Shown here one piece after another: positions 1 to 8,950 of a stretch of 64,000 nt of DNA. Position 1 is the stretch's first letter, and the number at the start of each line of letters is the position of its first letter. A program made the position numbers and the translations under genes. A model generated the notes under the pieces. The model was not told the DNA's origin and did no database searches. It saw only the letters and a program-made list of their open reading frames with translations. Source of the stretch: Spirosoma taeanense (GTDB taxonomy: Bacteria; Bacteroidota; Bacteroidia; Cytophagales; Spirosomataceae); the NCBI RefSeq assembly GCF_013127955.1, contig NZ_CP053435.1, positions 5,208,001 through 5,272,000 on the forward strand, in the 5' to 3' direction.

Positions 1-217
1 ATAATGTGGTCTAAACCCAGGTAATCGAATCAAACAAACACCCTGATTGTTTGTCAATTGCGGGCGAAATTAGGGCTTTTCAGCCGAACACCCGGCTCGG
101 TTTGCCGCTAAATTTTGGTAAATGTTCAATCCGATTTGTTTAGTCAATAAACTCACCCTTTATTTTTTGTGTTATTCTGGTAAAAAATACGTAATTTCAA
201 TGTAGCAAATACTCGGC
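1..217. other. AT-rich leader, no gene seen
   Basis: No coding frame of useful length and no clear RNA gene is visible here. The segment is AT-rich toward the protease start at 218 and probably holds its promoter, but I see no convincing -33/-7 pair. Confidence 0.4.
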
Positions 218-1480
218 ATGAAAACGCTGGTTCTGATAATCGGGCTATTAAGCATGGTTCTGGCCACGCGGGGAGATGACAAAAAACCTACGCCTGACCG
301 GGAACGGTATGGTTTTTTTCTGGCGGGCAACCGTACCTGGACACGCATCCCATTTCAGCTCCATTCCAACCTGATTATCGTGCCGGTGCAGATCAATGAC
401 TCCGATACGTTACAGTTCATTCTGGACACGGGCGTCAGCAATACGATCATTACCGATCCGAAAGTCCTTCAGAAGCATCCCCTTACGCTCACCCGTAAGG
501 TAAAAATAAACGGCGCTGGCGAAGGCAATAATCTGACAGCTTCCGTTTCGGTTAATAACCAGCTAAGTATGGGCGGCCTGCGGGCTGCGCATCACAACAT
601 TGTTATTCTCGACGAGGATATTCTGAAACTGTCGGAATACGTTGGCACACCTATTCATGGCATTTTTGGCTATGAAATCTTCGCCAACTTCGTTGTGAAC
701 GTCGATTTTCAGCGTCGGGAAATCACGCTCATGAAAGCGGAGCGGTACCGGTACAAAAAAAATAAAGGCGACCGATACCCAATTACCATTCAGGACACCA
801 AGGCTTATACCGATGCCCTGGCGGTCTTTGAGGGGGGAAAATCGCTTCCTCTGCGGGTGGTGCTGGATACTGGCGCGGGCCACGCCCTGCTGCTTGACCG
901 GTCGCGGAGCACAGCATTAATGCCCTTACCCGAGAAGGTGGTTCGGGCGCAGCTGGGACGTGGCCTGAATGGCATTATTAACGGCAGCATGGGCCGCATT
1001 CAGAAGGTACGCTTTGGTCGTTACGAGCTGGACAATATTCTGGCGTCGTTCCCCGACAGCGTAGCTTTTGGTATGAAGTTGGTTGATATGCCCGAACGCC
1101 AGGGTAACGTCGGCTGCGAGTTGCTCCGGCGATTTAACGTTACGTTCAACTACCCCGACCGGTATGTGGTCATGAAGCCCATTAAGCGGCTCATGCGGGA
1201 AAGCTTCGAGCACGATATGAGCGGCATGGAGCTGCGGGCGCAGGGAGAACGGTTCAGTAATTATTACGTTGACAAAATCATTCCCGGCTCTCCGGCCGAT
1301 CTGGCGGGGCTGCAGGAAGGCGACGAGTTGCTGTTTATTAACAACAACTCCACTAAAGACCTAACAATCAGCGATATTTATAAGGCTCTTCAGAAAGGTG
1401 AGGGGAAAGAAGTGTCGTTGTTGATTCGGCGTAATGGCCAGATGATCATCGCCAGCTTTGCCCTGAAACGCATGATCTGA
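218..1480 (+). CDS. Retropepsin-like aspartyl protease with C-terminal PDZ domain
   Basis: A 420-residue protein with an N-terminal hydrophobic signal segment (about residues 1-17), so probably exported. Two aspartyl protease active-site motifs are visible: LDTG with Asp70 (FILDTGVS) and LDTG with Asp217 (VVLDTGAG). This gives a pepsin-like pair within one chain, as in the bacterial gag-polyprotein-like aspartyl protease families. Residues about 330-415 form a PDZ domain (PGSPADLAGLQEGDELLFIN) that would bind C-terminal peptides. The substrate is unknown. The gene converges on the histidine kinase gene with only 18 bases between them. Family assignment is firm; physiological role is inferred only as periplasmic or surface proteolysis. 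Confidence 0.85.
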   Translation: MKTLVLIIGLLSMVLATRGDDKKPTPDRERYGFFLAGNRTWTRIPFQLHSNLIIVPVQINDSDTLQFILDTGVSNTIITDPKVLQKHPLTLTRKVKINGAGEGNNLTASVSVNNQLSMGGLRAAHHNIVILDEDILKLSEYVGTPIHGIFGYEIFANFVVNVDFQRREITLMKAERYRYKKNKGDRYPITIQDTKAYTDALAVFEGGKSLPLRVVLDTGAGHALLLDRSRSTALMPLPEKVVRAQLGRGLNGIINGSMGRIQKVRFGRYELDNILASFPDSVAFGMKLVDMPERQGNVGCELLRRFNVTFNYPDRYVVMKPIKRLMRESFEHDMSGMELRAQGERFSNYYVDKIIPGSPADLAGLQEGDELLFINNNSTKDLTISDIYKALQKGEGKEVSLLIRRNGQMIIASFALKRMI

Positions 1481-1498
1481 TAAAAGCTTTGCCCCGGA

Positions 1499-2533
1499 TC
1501 AGTCCATCTTATCAAGTTTGAACCGGAAGGTTGTTCCTTTTTCCAGCTTGCTCATTACGGTAATCTTAGCCTTGTGCGCGTTAAGAATATGTTTAACGAT
1601 AGCTAGTCCAAGCCCGGTGCCGCCCCGATCTTTGGAGCGGCTTTTTTCTACCCGGTAAAATCGCTCGAAAATCCGGCTCAGGTGTTCGGGCGGGATGCCG
1701 GGACCGTCGTCGCGGACGGATACGAGAATATGTTTTTTTTCTTCTTCCAGACTTACCAGAACCCGCCCGTTTTCGTTACCGTACTTCACGGCATTCTCGA
1801 TCAGATTGGTCATCACCTGTTTGATCCGCTGCGCGTCGGCTTTAACCCAAACGGGCCCTGGGTTAGTCGTTCTGAGCCGAAGCGATGTGTGCTTGGCGGA
1901 CGTAACCTTTTCCAGCTGCTCAAAAATCTCCTCGGTAATATGGGCCAGATCAACCCGCTCGAAGTTCATTTTTACCTCGCCGGTTTCCAGCTGCGAAAGC
2001 GCCACCAGGTCCTTTACCAGAGCATCGAGCCCGTCGAGGCTTTTAGCGGCTTTGGAAAGAAACTTGTCGCGAACGTGTTCATCATCAACGGCCCCATCGA
2101 TCAGCGTATGAATAAAGCCCTGAGCGGCAAAAATGGGCGTTTTCAGCTCGTGCGATACGTCGGCCAGAAACTCCCGCCTAAACTGTTCCAGCCGCTTTAA
2201 TTCGTCAATTTCCTTCTGCTTTTTAGCGACGTAAACGAATATCTCGTCGTTCAGCTTTTTGAACGGATTGGTGTTCTTGATAATCGTTTTGCGGGAGATG
2301 GCAAAGTCACGGATTTTCAGCTTATGAATGGTTTTATACATTTTGTTGACCTCCCGAAACACAAGCAGTTCAATGGCGTACAGAACCAGAAAAAACGAAA
2401 CAACGAACGACGAGATACCCACCACAAACAGCATGCTGTTTGTAACGCCATCCACAAACGCAAGAAACGCAACGGTTAGGGCCGAAATCAGACACGCCAG
2501 CAAAAGCGCAATGATGCGGGGACTTAAAGACAT
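1499..2533 (-). CDS. Sensor histidine kinase, PhoR-like
   Basis: A 344-residue membrane kinase. Two hydrophobic helices (about 6-28 and 33-58) are separated by only a few residues, so there is essentially no periplasmic sensor. A coiled linker (about 90-120) leads to the HisKA H-box FLADVSHELKTP with the phospho-accepting His128. The HATPase domain follows, with N-box NLIENAVKYG, G1 box DDGPGIP and GTGLGLAIVKHI. It lies downstream of the response regulator gene on the same strand, and the pair resembles PhoB-PhoR. The lack of an extracytoplasmic domain suggests it senses a membrane or cytoplasmic signal; the signal is not known. Confidence 0.9.
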   Translation of the reverse strand: MSLSPRIIALLLACLISALTVAFLAFVDGVTNSMLFVVGISSFVVSFFLVLYAIELLVFREVNKMYKTIHKLKIRDFAISRKTIIKNTNPFKKLNDEIFVYVAKKQKEIDELKRLEQFRREFLADVSHELKTPIFAAQGFIHTLIDGAVDDEHVRDKFLSKAAKSLDGLDALVKDLVALSQLETGEVKMNFERVDLAHITEEIFEQLEKVTSAKHTSLRLRTTNPGPVWVKADAQRIKQVMTNLIENAVKYGNENGRVLVSLEEEKKHILVSVRDDGPGIPPEHLSRIFERFYRVEKSRSKDRGGTGLGLAIVKHILNAHKAKITVMSKLEKGTTFRFKLDKMD

Positions 2534-2630
2534 TTAGTGAATGAGCGAATGTGTGAAAGAGCGACTAGGGCGCTCATATACAAAACGTACCATAAAATTA
2601 ATTCGCTCGTTCACGCTCTCTCTCTTTCGC
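2534..2630. repeat. GA-rich imperfect inverted repeat between regulator and kinase genes
   Basis: The left arm near 2535-2547 (TGAATGAGCGAAT) is the reverse complement, with one mismatch, of a segment near 2600-2612. A second copy of the right arm (TTCGCTTATTC) lies close to 2627. The motif GTGAAAGAGCGA recurs in the accB-accC spacer (14250 region), which suggests a dispersed intergenic repeat family. Confidence 0.5.
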
Positions 2631-3338
2631 TTATTCAGGCTGGTCGGTGAACATATAGCCCACACCTTTCAGAGTGCGGATATGCGCATCGCCAATTTTC
2701 TCGCGGAGTTTGCGAATATGAACGTCGACCGTACGCTCGAGGACGTAAATGTCGGCTCCCCAAATTTTCTGAAGCAGTTCTTCGCGGCTGAACACTTTAT
2801 TCGGATGCTGCGCCAGAAAAAACAGCAGTTCGAATTCTTTTTTGGGCAGAATCACCGATTTATCCCCCTGTGTGACAGAGTAGTTTTTACGATTGATAAT
2901 CAGATCGGCAGCCGTGATCTGTTCGCCAGGATCGGCTTTCTGAGCTTCCCGGCGGAACAGCGCGTTAATCCGGCTCATCAGCGCGCGGGGTTTAATGGGC
3001 TTCGTGATATAATCGTCGGCGCCGACATCAAAAGCCGCCACTTCGGAGTATTCTTCCGAACGGGCCGTCAGGTAAAGAATGTACGTCTGACGTAATTCCG
3101 GAATATCGCGCAGTTGCCGACCAGCTTCAATGCCGTCCAGGTGCGGCATCATAATATCGAGCACAACTAATTCGGGCAGGTAAGCCCGGGCCACTTCAAG
3201 GGCTTTGCGGCCGTCTGTGGCCGTACGAACGTCGTAGCCTTCTTTGGTGAGGTTATATTCAAGCATCTCGACAATGTCGGCGTCGTCATCAACGACTAAG
3301 ATGCGATGTTGAGGTTGAGCAGCTTTTGCAGCACTCAT
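2631..3338 (-). CDS. Response regulator, PhoB/OmpR family
   Basis: A 235-residue two-domain regulator. The receiver domain (about 12-125) has the acidic pocket VVDDDAD, the phospho-acceptor Asp61 in VLDIMMP and the conserved lysine in YITKPIKP. The C-terminal winged-helix DNA-binding domain (about 135-230) ends with the typical VDVHIRKLREKIG and TLKGVGYMF segments. It is transcribed ahead of the histidine kinase gene (97-base spacer with an inverted repeat), so they should form one phosphorelay. The OmpR/PhoB class is certain; a role in phosphate control is a family-level guess only. Confidence 0.92.
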   Translation of the reverse strand: MSAAKAAQPQHRILVVDDDADIVEMLEYNLTKEGYDVRTATDGRKALEVARAYLPELVVLDIMMPHLDGIEAGRQLRDIPELRQTYILYLTARSEEYSEVAAFDVGADDYITKPIKPRALMSRINALFRREAQKADPGEQITAADLIINRKNYSVTQGDKSVILPKKEFELLFFLAQHPNKVFSREELLQKIWGADIYVLERTVDVHIRKLREKIGDAHIRTLKGVGYMFTDQPE

Positions 3339-3592
3339 ACGAAACAGGATTGGTGATAACCGTCCGCTGTTGCGGCTCTAGTTGCCCGAAGTTACGCGGC
3401 TTATCCGCAACGTTACGTCAGAAGCATTAATACTTAACAAAAATTTAACAGCTTAAGAGCGCAGTTTACCATCGGTTTCAGGCTGATACTGACAGATTTA
3501 AGAAATATGTCTTTTTTTCTCACCTGTCAAAATAGCCCGGCAATGATGGCATACATAACCGACATTTGCCAAACTTAATTGCATACGCTGCC

Positions 3593-3608
3593 GATTCGAT
3601 AACGAATC
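3593..3608. promoter_or_regulatory. Short dyad upstream of AI-2E permease
   Basis: GATTCG and CGAATC flank a 4-base centre, 28 bases before the start at 3636. It could be an operator in the 297-base divergent spacer between the response regulator and the permease. The rest of that spacer shows no gene. Confidence 0.25.
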
Positions 3609-3635
3609 AGCCCGCAATGGTGTTTATCGGTTATT

Positions 3636-4784
3636 ATGGACACTCGCTCGCCGGAGGTAGAACTCCCCGCCTACGCTAAACTCGTCTGCGTACTGCTTTC
3701 CCTGGTTATTATTGTTTATGGCTTACATGCCCTGCAGGGTCTGCTGATCCCGTTGGTTTTTGCGATTTTGTTTGCTGTGCTGCTGTATCCGCTGGCGCAA
3801 CGACTCGAAAACTGGCGCGTACCGCGGATGCTGGCCATTGTGCTATGCCTGATTCTGACGCTGGCGGTTATCGTCGGAATTCTGTATGCCGTGTCGATGC
3901 AGATCAGCAGCTTCGCCGAAGTGGTGCCCCAATTGATTCAGCGGGGTAATGACTACCTGACCCAGCTTCAGGATTATGCAAACGAGCATTTTAACATCGA
4001 CCGGAAACGCCAGGCTCAGGTGAACAAATACCTGAATCAGGCGCTGGCCGAAGGAGGCACGCTTCTGACGTCTACCCTGCTGGCAACAACCAGCACGCTG
4101 ACGGACGTTTTTCTGGTGCTGCTGTTCATTTTTTTCTTCCTGCTCTACCGCGACTTTTTTCGGTCCTTCTTTTACAAAGCGTTTAAGGATACGCGCCGAT
4201 CCAAAATTGACGGTGTATTGCAGGGCATTTATAACGTCGTGAAGGACTATTTGGCGGGACTGGTGCTGGTTATCCTGATTATTGGCACCCTGATGACCGT
4301 TGGCCTGCTCATTTTAGGCGTCGATTACGCGGTTTTCTTTGGCTTCTTTGGTGCCTGTCTGGTGCTGATTCCTTACTTCGGCATCTCACTGGGATCGCTT
4401 CTGCCAGCCGCCTATGCGCTCGTTACCGAAGACAATCCGTTCATCGCGTTGGGAGTAATCGGAGTATTTCTGTTTGTGCAGATGCTCGAAGGCAATTTCA
4501 TTACGCCTTACATCGTCGGCTCAAAAGTCAGTATTAACCCACTAGCCGCTATCATTGTCCTGATTTTATGGGAGAACGTATGGGGTTTGCCCGGTCTGGT
4601 TCTGGCCTTACCAATGACGGCCATTTTGAAGGTGATCTTCGACTCAGTTGATTCGCTGAAGCCTTACGGATTTCTGATTGGTGAGGCCGAAAAGCCGCGG
4701 CCACCCATCAAGAACCTGCACCAATTAGCCGAGCAGCTCCCTAAACGGGCCAAAAAAATTGGGGAGGTAGACGAGAAAGATTGA
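3636..4784 (+). CDS. AI-2E family transporter (PerM-like permease)
   Basis: A 382-residue inner-membrane protein with about eight hydrophobic helices. The soluble segment near residues 90-150 (VPQLIQRGNDYLTQLQDYANEH) and the C-terminal signatures LIPYFGISLGSLLPA and NPLAAIIVLILWENVWG are hallmarks of the AI-2E/UPF0118 family. Members have been linked to autoinducer export or Na+/H+ exchange, but most have no proven substrate. It is a monocistronic unit, divergent from the PhoB-like regulator and convergent with the LON-domain gene. Confidence 0.88.
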   Translation: MDTRSPEVELPAYAKLVCVLLSLVIIVYGLHALQGLLIPLVFAILFAVLLYPLAQRLENWRVPRMLAIVLCLILTLAVIVGILYAVSMQISSFAEVVPQLIQRGNDYLTQLQDYANEHFNIDRKRQAQVNKYLNQALAEGGTLLTSTLLATTSTLTDVFLVLLFIFFFLLYRDFFRSFFYKAFKDTRRSKIDGVLQGIYNVVKDYLAGLVLVILIIGTLMTVGLLILGVDYAVFFGFFGACLVLIPYFGISLGSLLPAAYALVTEDNPFIALGVIGVFLFVQMLEGNFITPYIVGSKVSINPLAAIIVLILWENVWGLPGLVLALPMTAILKVIFDSVDSLKPYGFLIGEAEKPRPPIKNLHQLAEQLPKRAKKIGEVDEKD

Positions 4785-4807
4785 CTTGGTGAAAGCCGGC
4801 TGGAGAA

Positions 4808-5437
4808 TCAGAAATTCAGCGGATCGAGATTTTTGAAATGACCGTTCATCCGAATACGTTGTTTGGTACGCTCCATACCGGCAACAACGGGGAGGACATT
4901 GTTAAGGTGCTGAATCAGAAACAACTGGCGTTCGGCTTCGGTCTCAAGGGTTAATAGTTCATACTCCTGCTCAACGGATAAGCCCACTTTGTGCGCCACA
5001 CGATACGAAAAATTCTCGCTGTTGGAATTATAATCGGTTTCAATCTGCAACAGGTCGTAGAGCTGCTCCAGGCGCTGCGTGAGGGCATCAACATGGGCGC
5101 TGTACGTCTCGCCGGGCTCCACTAGTTCAACCTCGCCCCCCGCGTAAAGCTTACCCGCTACCGGGTTTTCAAAATTCACCAGCCGAAACACCGTCAGCCC
5201 CTTCGACTTAATATCCATCCGACCATCGTCGTAGCGCTTGTGCAGGGTCGTGACGTGCATTTCCGTGCCGTAGCCGGGCAGCTTGTTATTGATGAATGCC
5301 GGAATGCCGAATGTTTTCTGCTCTTCCAGACATTCGTTGATAAGCTGGCGGTAGCGTGGTTCAAAGATATGCAGGTTCAGGTCCTCGCCGGGATAAACGA
5401 TCAGGTTGAGTGGGAACAGTGGCAGCGTCTTTTCCAT
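4808..5437 (-). CDS. LON substrate-binding-domain protein
   Basis: About 209 residues, made of a stand-alone Lon N-terminal (LON/PUA-like) domain beginning LPLFPLNLIVYPGE and containing the family signature IFEPRYRQLI. There is no ATPase or protease domain. Such proteins are thought to bind polypeptides or adapt substrates. I place the start at ATG 5437. A longer frame reaches 5542 but would run into the upstream hydrolase gene, and its extra residues do not resemble the family. It is the last gene of a leftward run acyl-CoA dehydrogenase - phosphotransferase - hydrolase - LON protein. Confidence 0.85.
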   Translation of the reverse strand: MEKTLPLFPLNLIVYPGEDLNLHIFEPRYRQLINECLEEQKTFGIPAFINNKLPGYGTEMHVTTLHKRYDDGRMDIKSKGLTVFRLVNFENPVAGKLYAGGEVELVEPGETYSAHVDALTQRLEQLYDLLQIETDYNSNSENFSYRVAHKVGLSVEQEYELLTLETEAERQLFLIQHLNNVLPVVAGMERTKQRIRMNGHFKNLDPLNF

Positions 5438-5459
5438 AACGTCGAAAAGGTACGGCTTT

Positions 5460-6245
5460 TCAGCTAAATACCATTTCGGATTCCTGAAAACGCACCATTC
5501 GGGAGCGCGCTTCGGCATAAATCGGATCGGCAAGATGGCCAAGATCTGTTACGTCAGACATGCAGTCAGTCACAATGACGAGTTTTGGCAACAGGTCGGG
5601 CGCATAGTCCAGAATCTGTTTCAGGCTGTTGGCCACGCAGTGGGATTTGGCTTCACCCATCAGATATACATTCTCAAATCGCTTCAGATCGGCGATGAGA
5701 GCGGTATTCAGCTGGGTTTCGGGCACGGCCGGGTCGGGGATCTGCGCCCGGAAGACGCCAAAGTGTTCTGAGAGTGGATGTAGCCCTTTGGGAACCGCTA
5801 CGTAATCCAGCTCACGCTGCCGCGACCAGTCTTTGAGCGCATCGAGCAGCGTATCGTGCAGGCTGGCTCCGCGCGAACCAATCAGGCAGTGTTCGGGCCA
5901 GATAAAGTGCTCGAACTGACTGTTGGCTTCCAGATCATGAACATACTGTCGGGCTTTTTCGGCCGAAAAACGCGGTATCCACTTTCCTTCATCTACCTCT
6001 ACTGCCGTGATGCGCGTAAACGGCGCGGGATGCTTTCCGTTGGCATCCTGCCAGAACAGAGGATGCGCAATGTCCAGCAGCCGGTGTGTATCGAGCGTAA
6101 CGACAATGTGGTCGATTCGGTCAGCGTGCCGGCGAATCAGACCCGCCATTCGTTCAACGTCCTGCTCCGCCCCCGGCACGAACAACGCACCCCCGGGGTG
6201 GCAGAAGTCATACTGGGTATCAATAATCAGAAAAGCATTTTCCAT
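5460..6245 (-). CDS. Isochorismatase/nicotinamidase-like cysteine hydrolase
   Basis: About 261 residues from ATG 6245, chosen because it follows the preceding stop without overlap and starts directly at the family N-terminus ENAFLIIDTQYDF, which holds the catalytic Asp. A DTH segment near residue 50 corresponds to the metal-site region of PncA. The nucleophile Cys lies in YLMGEAKSHCVANSL. The protein is longer than compact nicotinamidases (about 210) and may act on another amide. It sits 4 bases after the phosphotransferase gene in the same leftward cluster. Class is firm; substrate is unknown. Confidence 0.8.
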   Translation of the reverse strand: MENAFLIIDTQYDFCHPGGALFVPGAEQDVERMAGLIRRHADRIDHIVVTLDTHRLLDIAHPLFWQDANGKHPAPFTRITAVEVDEGKWIPRFSAEKARQYVHDLEANSQFEHFIWPEHCLIGSRGASLHDTLLDALKDWSRQRELDYVAVPKGLHPLSEHFGVFRAQIPDPAVPETQLNTALIADLKRFENVYLMGEAKSHCVANSLKQILDYAPDLLPKLVIVTDCMSDVTDLGHLADPIYAEARSRMVRFQESEMVFS

Positions 6246-6249
6246 CTGG

Positions 6250-7317
6250 CTAAATATGATTGGCCTCAACCGCTTTTACGCCGGCTGCCGACAGCACTTG
6301 AACGCCCGTGAGCAACCCTGCAAAACGAGGGTCCTGGGTTAACCCCTTTTTATATCGGCCGTAAATCTGCTGGATGACAACAGCATTTTTGAACAGGCCA
6401 AAGACGTAATAATACAGCAAATTGGAAACATCGCGGCCGCTGGCTTCGGCGTAGCGATGGGCAAACTCCTGCCGGGTCAGGTTGCCGGGCAGATGAGTCA
6501 GGTTAAACGAATGGCGGAATGCATTATCCCCTGCTTCGGCCCAGTACGAAAGCGACGTACCCACGTCCATCAACGGATCGCCGACGGTACACATTTCCCA
6601 GTCCAGCACGGCCCGAATCTCGGTCAGGTTATCCGGGTTCAATACTACGTTGTCATACTTAAAATCGTTGTGCAGCAATGTTGGCGGATTTTCGGGCGGC
6701 ATGGCATCCATCAGGTAACGAGCCAGTTCGGTCATGGCGAGCACATCGTTGGTCTGGGCGGTCAGGTAACGCTTGTGCCACCCCTCGACCTGTCGGCGAA
6801 TATACCCTTCGGGTTTTCCCAGTTGAATCAGGCCGGTTTGTTGAATATCCAGAGCATGCAGCCGCACTAGATTATCGACCAGCGCTTCAGATAACCGACG
6901 CATTACGTCGACGGGAATATTCAGTTCAGGAGCCGTCTGCGCCCGCAGAATGACGCCCGGCACCCGCGCCATGACGTAAAACGGGCAACCCATCACCGAT
7001 TCGTCGTCGCAGAAGATGACCGGCTCCGGAACTTGTCGATAGCCTGCGTTCTGTAGCATAGTCAGCACCCGAAATTCCCGCCCCATGTCGTGCCCACCTT
7101 TTATGTCTTTCGCCCCGAACGGCGGCCGACGCAACACGTATTCGCGGTTTTCAGTATTTAGCAGATACGTCAGATTGGAATAGCCGCCCGGAAACTGCGC
7201 GATATTCGTAATGGAGCCAAAATTTGGAACGTGATCGTTTAAATAGGCTTGTAACGAAGCCTTGTTAAGTTCTTCGCCGGGACGGACAACAGTGGGGCTG
7301 TCTTGTTGACTATTCAT
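6250..7317 (-). CDS. Phosphotransferase family protein (APH/ACAD10-type)
   Basis: About 355 residues with an aminoglycoside-phosphotransferase/choline-kinase fold. Visible are a nucleotide-binding loop (FPGGYSNLTYLL), the invariant Lys/Arg region YVLRRPP, the catalytic loop LLHNDFKYDNVVL (about residues 214-226) and the metal-binding Asp in VLDWEMCTVGDP. I start at ATG 7317; the frame extends only to a TTG at 7341. It follows the acyl-CoA dehydrogenase gene closely. The same two modules are fused in eukaryotic ACAD10/ACAD11, where the kinase phosphorylates 4-hydroxyacyl-CoA before the dehydrogenase acts, so a role in hydroxy fatty acid breakdown is a reasonable inference. Confidence 0.87.
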   Translation of the reverse strand: MNSQQDSPTVVRPGEELNKASLQAYLNDHVPNFGSITNIAQFPGGYSNLTYLLNTENREYVLRRPPFGAKDIKGGHDMGREFRVLTMLQNAGYRQVPEPVIFCDDESVMGCPFYVMARVPGVILRAQTAPELNIPVDVMRRLSEALVDNLVRLHALDIQQTGLIQLGKPEGYIRRQVEGWHKRYLTAQTNDVLAMTELARYLMDAMPPENPPTLLHNDFKYDNVVLNPDNLTEIRAVLDWEMCTVGDPLMDVGTSLSYWAEAGDNAFRHSFNLTHLPGNLTRQEFAHRYAEASGRDVSNLLYYYVFGLFKNAVVIQQIYGRYKKGLTQDPRFAGLLTGVQVLSAAGVKAVEANHI

Positions 7318-7363
7318 GTCAGATGAAGCAAACAGGCTCAATACCCGTCGCTGCGCTTATGGA

Positions 7364-8608
7364 TTAAGCCTGCGCAATCGGCTTATTTACCGACTTGTTC
7401 TTATTTACGTCCAGCCCGTAACCTTTCAGAATATTCCGCGCCAGCGCCGTTTTGTGTACCTCATCAGCGCCGTCGTAGATACGGGCTCCGCGTTCATGCC
7501 GGTAATACCACGCCAGCAGCAGATCATCCGTAATACCCATCGCCCCATACGTCTGGATCGCCCAGTCTACAACCTTCAGCATGATGTCGGCCACGAAGAA
7601 TTTGATTGCCGAGATCTGATTCCGCACGGCAGCAGCCCCGAACTGATCAATATTCTGAGCTGTACGTAATACCATAAGCCGGGCAGCATCAATCTGCGCC
7701 CGGCTTTCGGCAATCCATCCCTGCACGAACTGCTTCTCGCCGAGCATTACGCCATCTTCCATCTCGCGGGTGGCCGCCCGATAGCACATCAGGTCGAAGC
7801 AGCGTTCGCTGATGCCAATCCAGCGCATGCAGTGGTGAATTCGACCCGGCCCCAGCCGTTCCTGCGCCAGAACAAAACCCAGCCCTTCCTCACCGATCAG
7901 GTTAGAAACCGGCACCCGCACGTTTGTATAACGAACTTCGGCATGGCTGCCCCAGTGGTCGCTACCGTCGCCCATGATGCTGATATTCCGTACGCGCTGG
8001 AACCCCGGCGTGTCGGTCGGCACCAGAATCATACTGGCCCGGCGGTGCGGGGCTGCGTCGGGATTCGTAACGGCCATAACCACTGCAAAGGCAGCCCCAT
8101 CGGCTGAACTGGTAAACCATTTGTGGCCATTGATTACCCACTCATCGCCTTCCCGAACAGCCGTTGTGCCTATCCGCGTGGGATTGGAGCCCGCAAATTC
8201 CGGTTCCGTCATTGAGAAGCACGACCGGATGTGCCCCGCCTTTAACGGTTCCAGGTATTGCTGATTAAGCGACCCGGATGCGTGCTTATGCAGCAGTTCC
8301 ATGTTGCCAATATCGGGGGCCTGGCAGTTGAAAGCGTAGTGGCCAAACGGCGACCAGGCCAGCACCTCGCTAATCTGCCCGAACTCCGCCAGCGTCAGTC
8401 CCAGTCCGTCTTCGTTTTTACTGTGCTGCAAACCCCATAGACCGGCCCGTCTGACAAGCTCACGCTTCTGATCCAGGATGGCAGCTACTTTCGAGAAGTT
8501 GCCGGTCAGGTATTCTGGGGTTTCGAGCGGCACAAGCTCATCCAGAACAAACTCACGGATACGCGGGATTAACTCCTTAGTCCGGGCAGTGGTAAAGAGA
8601 GGTTCCAT
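7364..8608 (-). CDS. Acyl-CoA dehydrogenase, ACAD10/11-like
   Basis: A 414-residue FAD flavoenzyme from ATG 8608. The N-terminal helical domain, the middle beta domain with CFSMTEPEFAGSNPT and WVINGHKWFTSSADGA, and the C-terminal helical domain are all present. The usual catalytic-base segment YEG is replaced by YDG in IYDGADEVHKT (about residue 385), a feature I associate with the ACAD10/11 branch. Together with the adjacent phosphotransferase this suggests handling of hydroxylated acyl-CoA. It is the first gene of the leftward cluster ending at the LON protein. Confidence 0.92.
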   Translation of the reverse strand: MEPLFTTARTKELIPRIREFVLDELVPLETPEYLTGNFSKVAAILDQKRELVRRAGLWGLQHSKNEDGLGLTLAEFGQISEVLAWSPFGHYAFNCQAPDIGNMELLHKHASGSLNQQYLEPLKAGHIRSCFSMTEPEFAGSNPTRIGTTAVREGDEWVINGHKWFTSSADGAAFAVVMAVTNPDAAPHRRASMILVPTDTPGFQRVRNISIMGDGSDHWGSHAEVRYTNVRVPVSNLIGEEGLGFVLAQERLGPGRIHHCMRWIGISERCFDLMCYRAATREMEDGVMLGEKQFVQGWIAESRAQIDAARLMVLRTAQNIDQFGAAAVRNQISAIKFFVADIMLKVVDWAIQTYGAMGITDDLLLAWYYRHERGARIYDGADEVHKTALARNILKGYGLDVNKNKSVNKPIAQA

Positions 8609-8673
8609 AAGCAACTGATAAAGGGCATAGAATAGCCAGCAAATACAAGTAGCAGGTTAGGCTACTCACTAAC

Positions 8674-8904
8674 TTACTGCACGTCATACATCAGATTATC
8701 CCGGTCTTTCCGGTGCGGGATAACCGTCCAGTGCTTTGCCTCGGGCAGATGATCCGTAATGATATTGGCCGCTACGTCCTCCAGGTTTTCTTCGTTAGTT
8801 GTAAAAAACAGACTCTTGGGCTGGTCGGTCTGCGTCGTCCGCACTTCATAATACTCATTGTGGTGTTCAATGGTGTGCTTTTCGACAAGTTGGTACTGAG
8901 CCAT
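8674..8904 (-). CDS. Small hypothetical protein (76 aa)
   Basis: A compact, charged, His-rich N-terminus (VEKHTIEHHNEYYEVR) with no membrane segment or recognised domain. The start at ATG 8904 is unambiguous. It lies between the DMT transporter and the acyl-CoA dehydrogenase, all on the minus strand, with 46 and 65 base gaps. The composition and the absence of frame breaks argue for a real gene, but I cannot assign a function. Confidence 0.6.
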   Translation of the reverse strand: MAQYQLVEKHTIEHHNEYYEVRTTQTDQPKSLFFTTNEENLEDVAANIITDHLPEAKHWTVIPHRKDRDNLMYDVQ

Positions 8905-8950
8905 AACTGAAAAGTTAACGATTAAAAATAGTGTTGTTTTAACAGAGCAT

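Noticed and set aside
2541..3095. A 184-codon plus-strand frame opposite the response regulator
   Set aside because: It lies entirely across the regulator gene and the spacer repeat and shows no family resemblance; it is a complementary-strand artefact.
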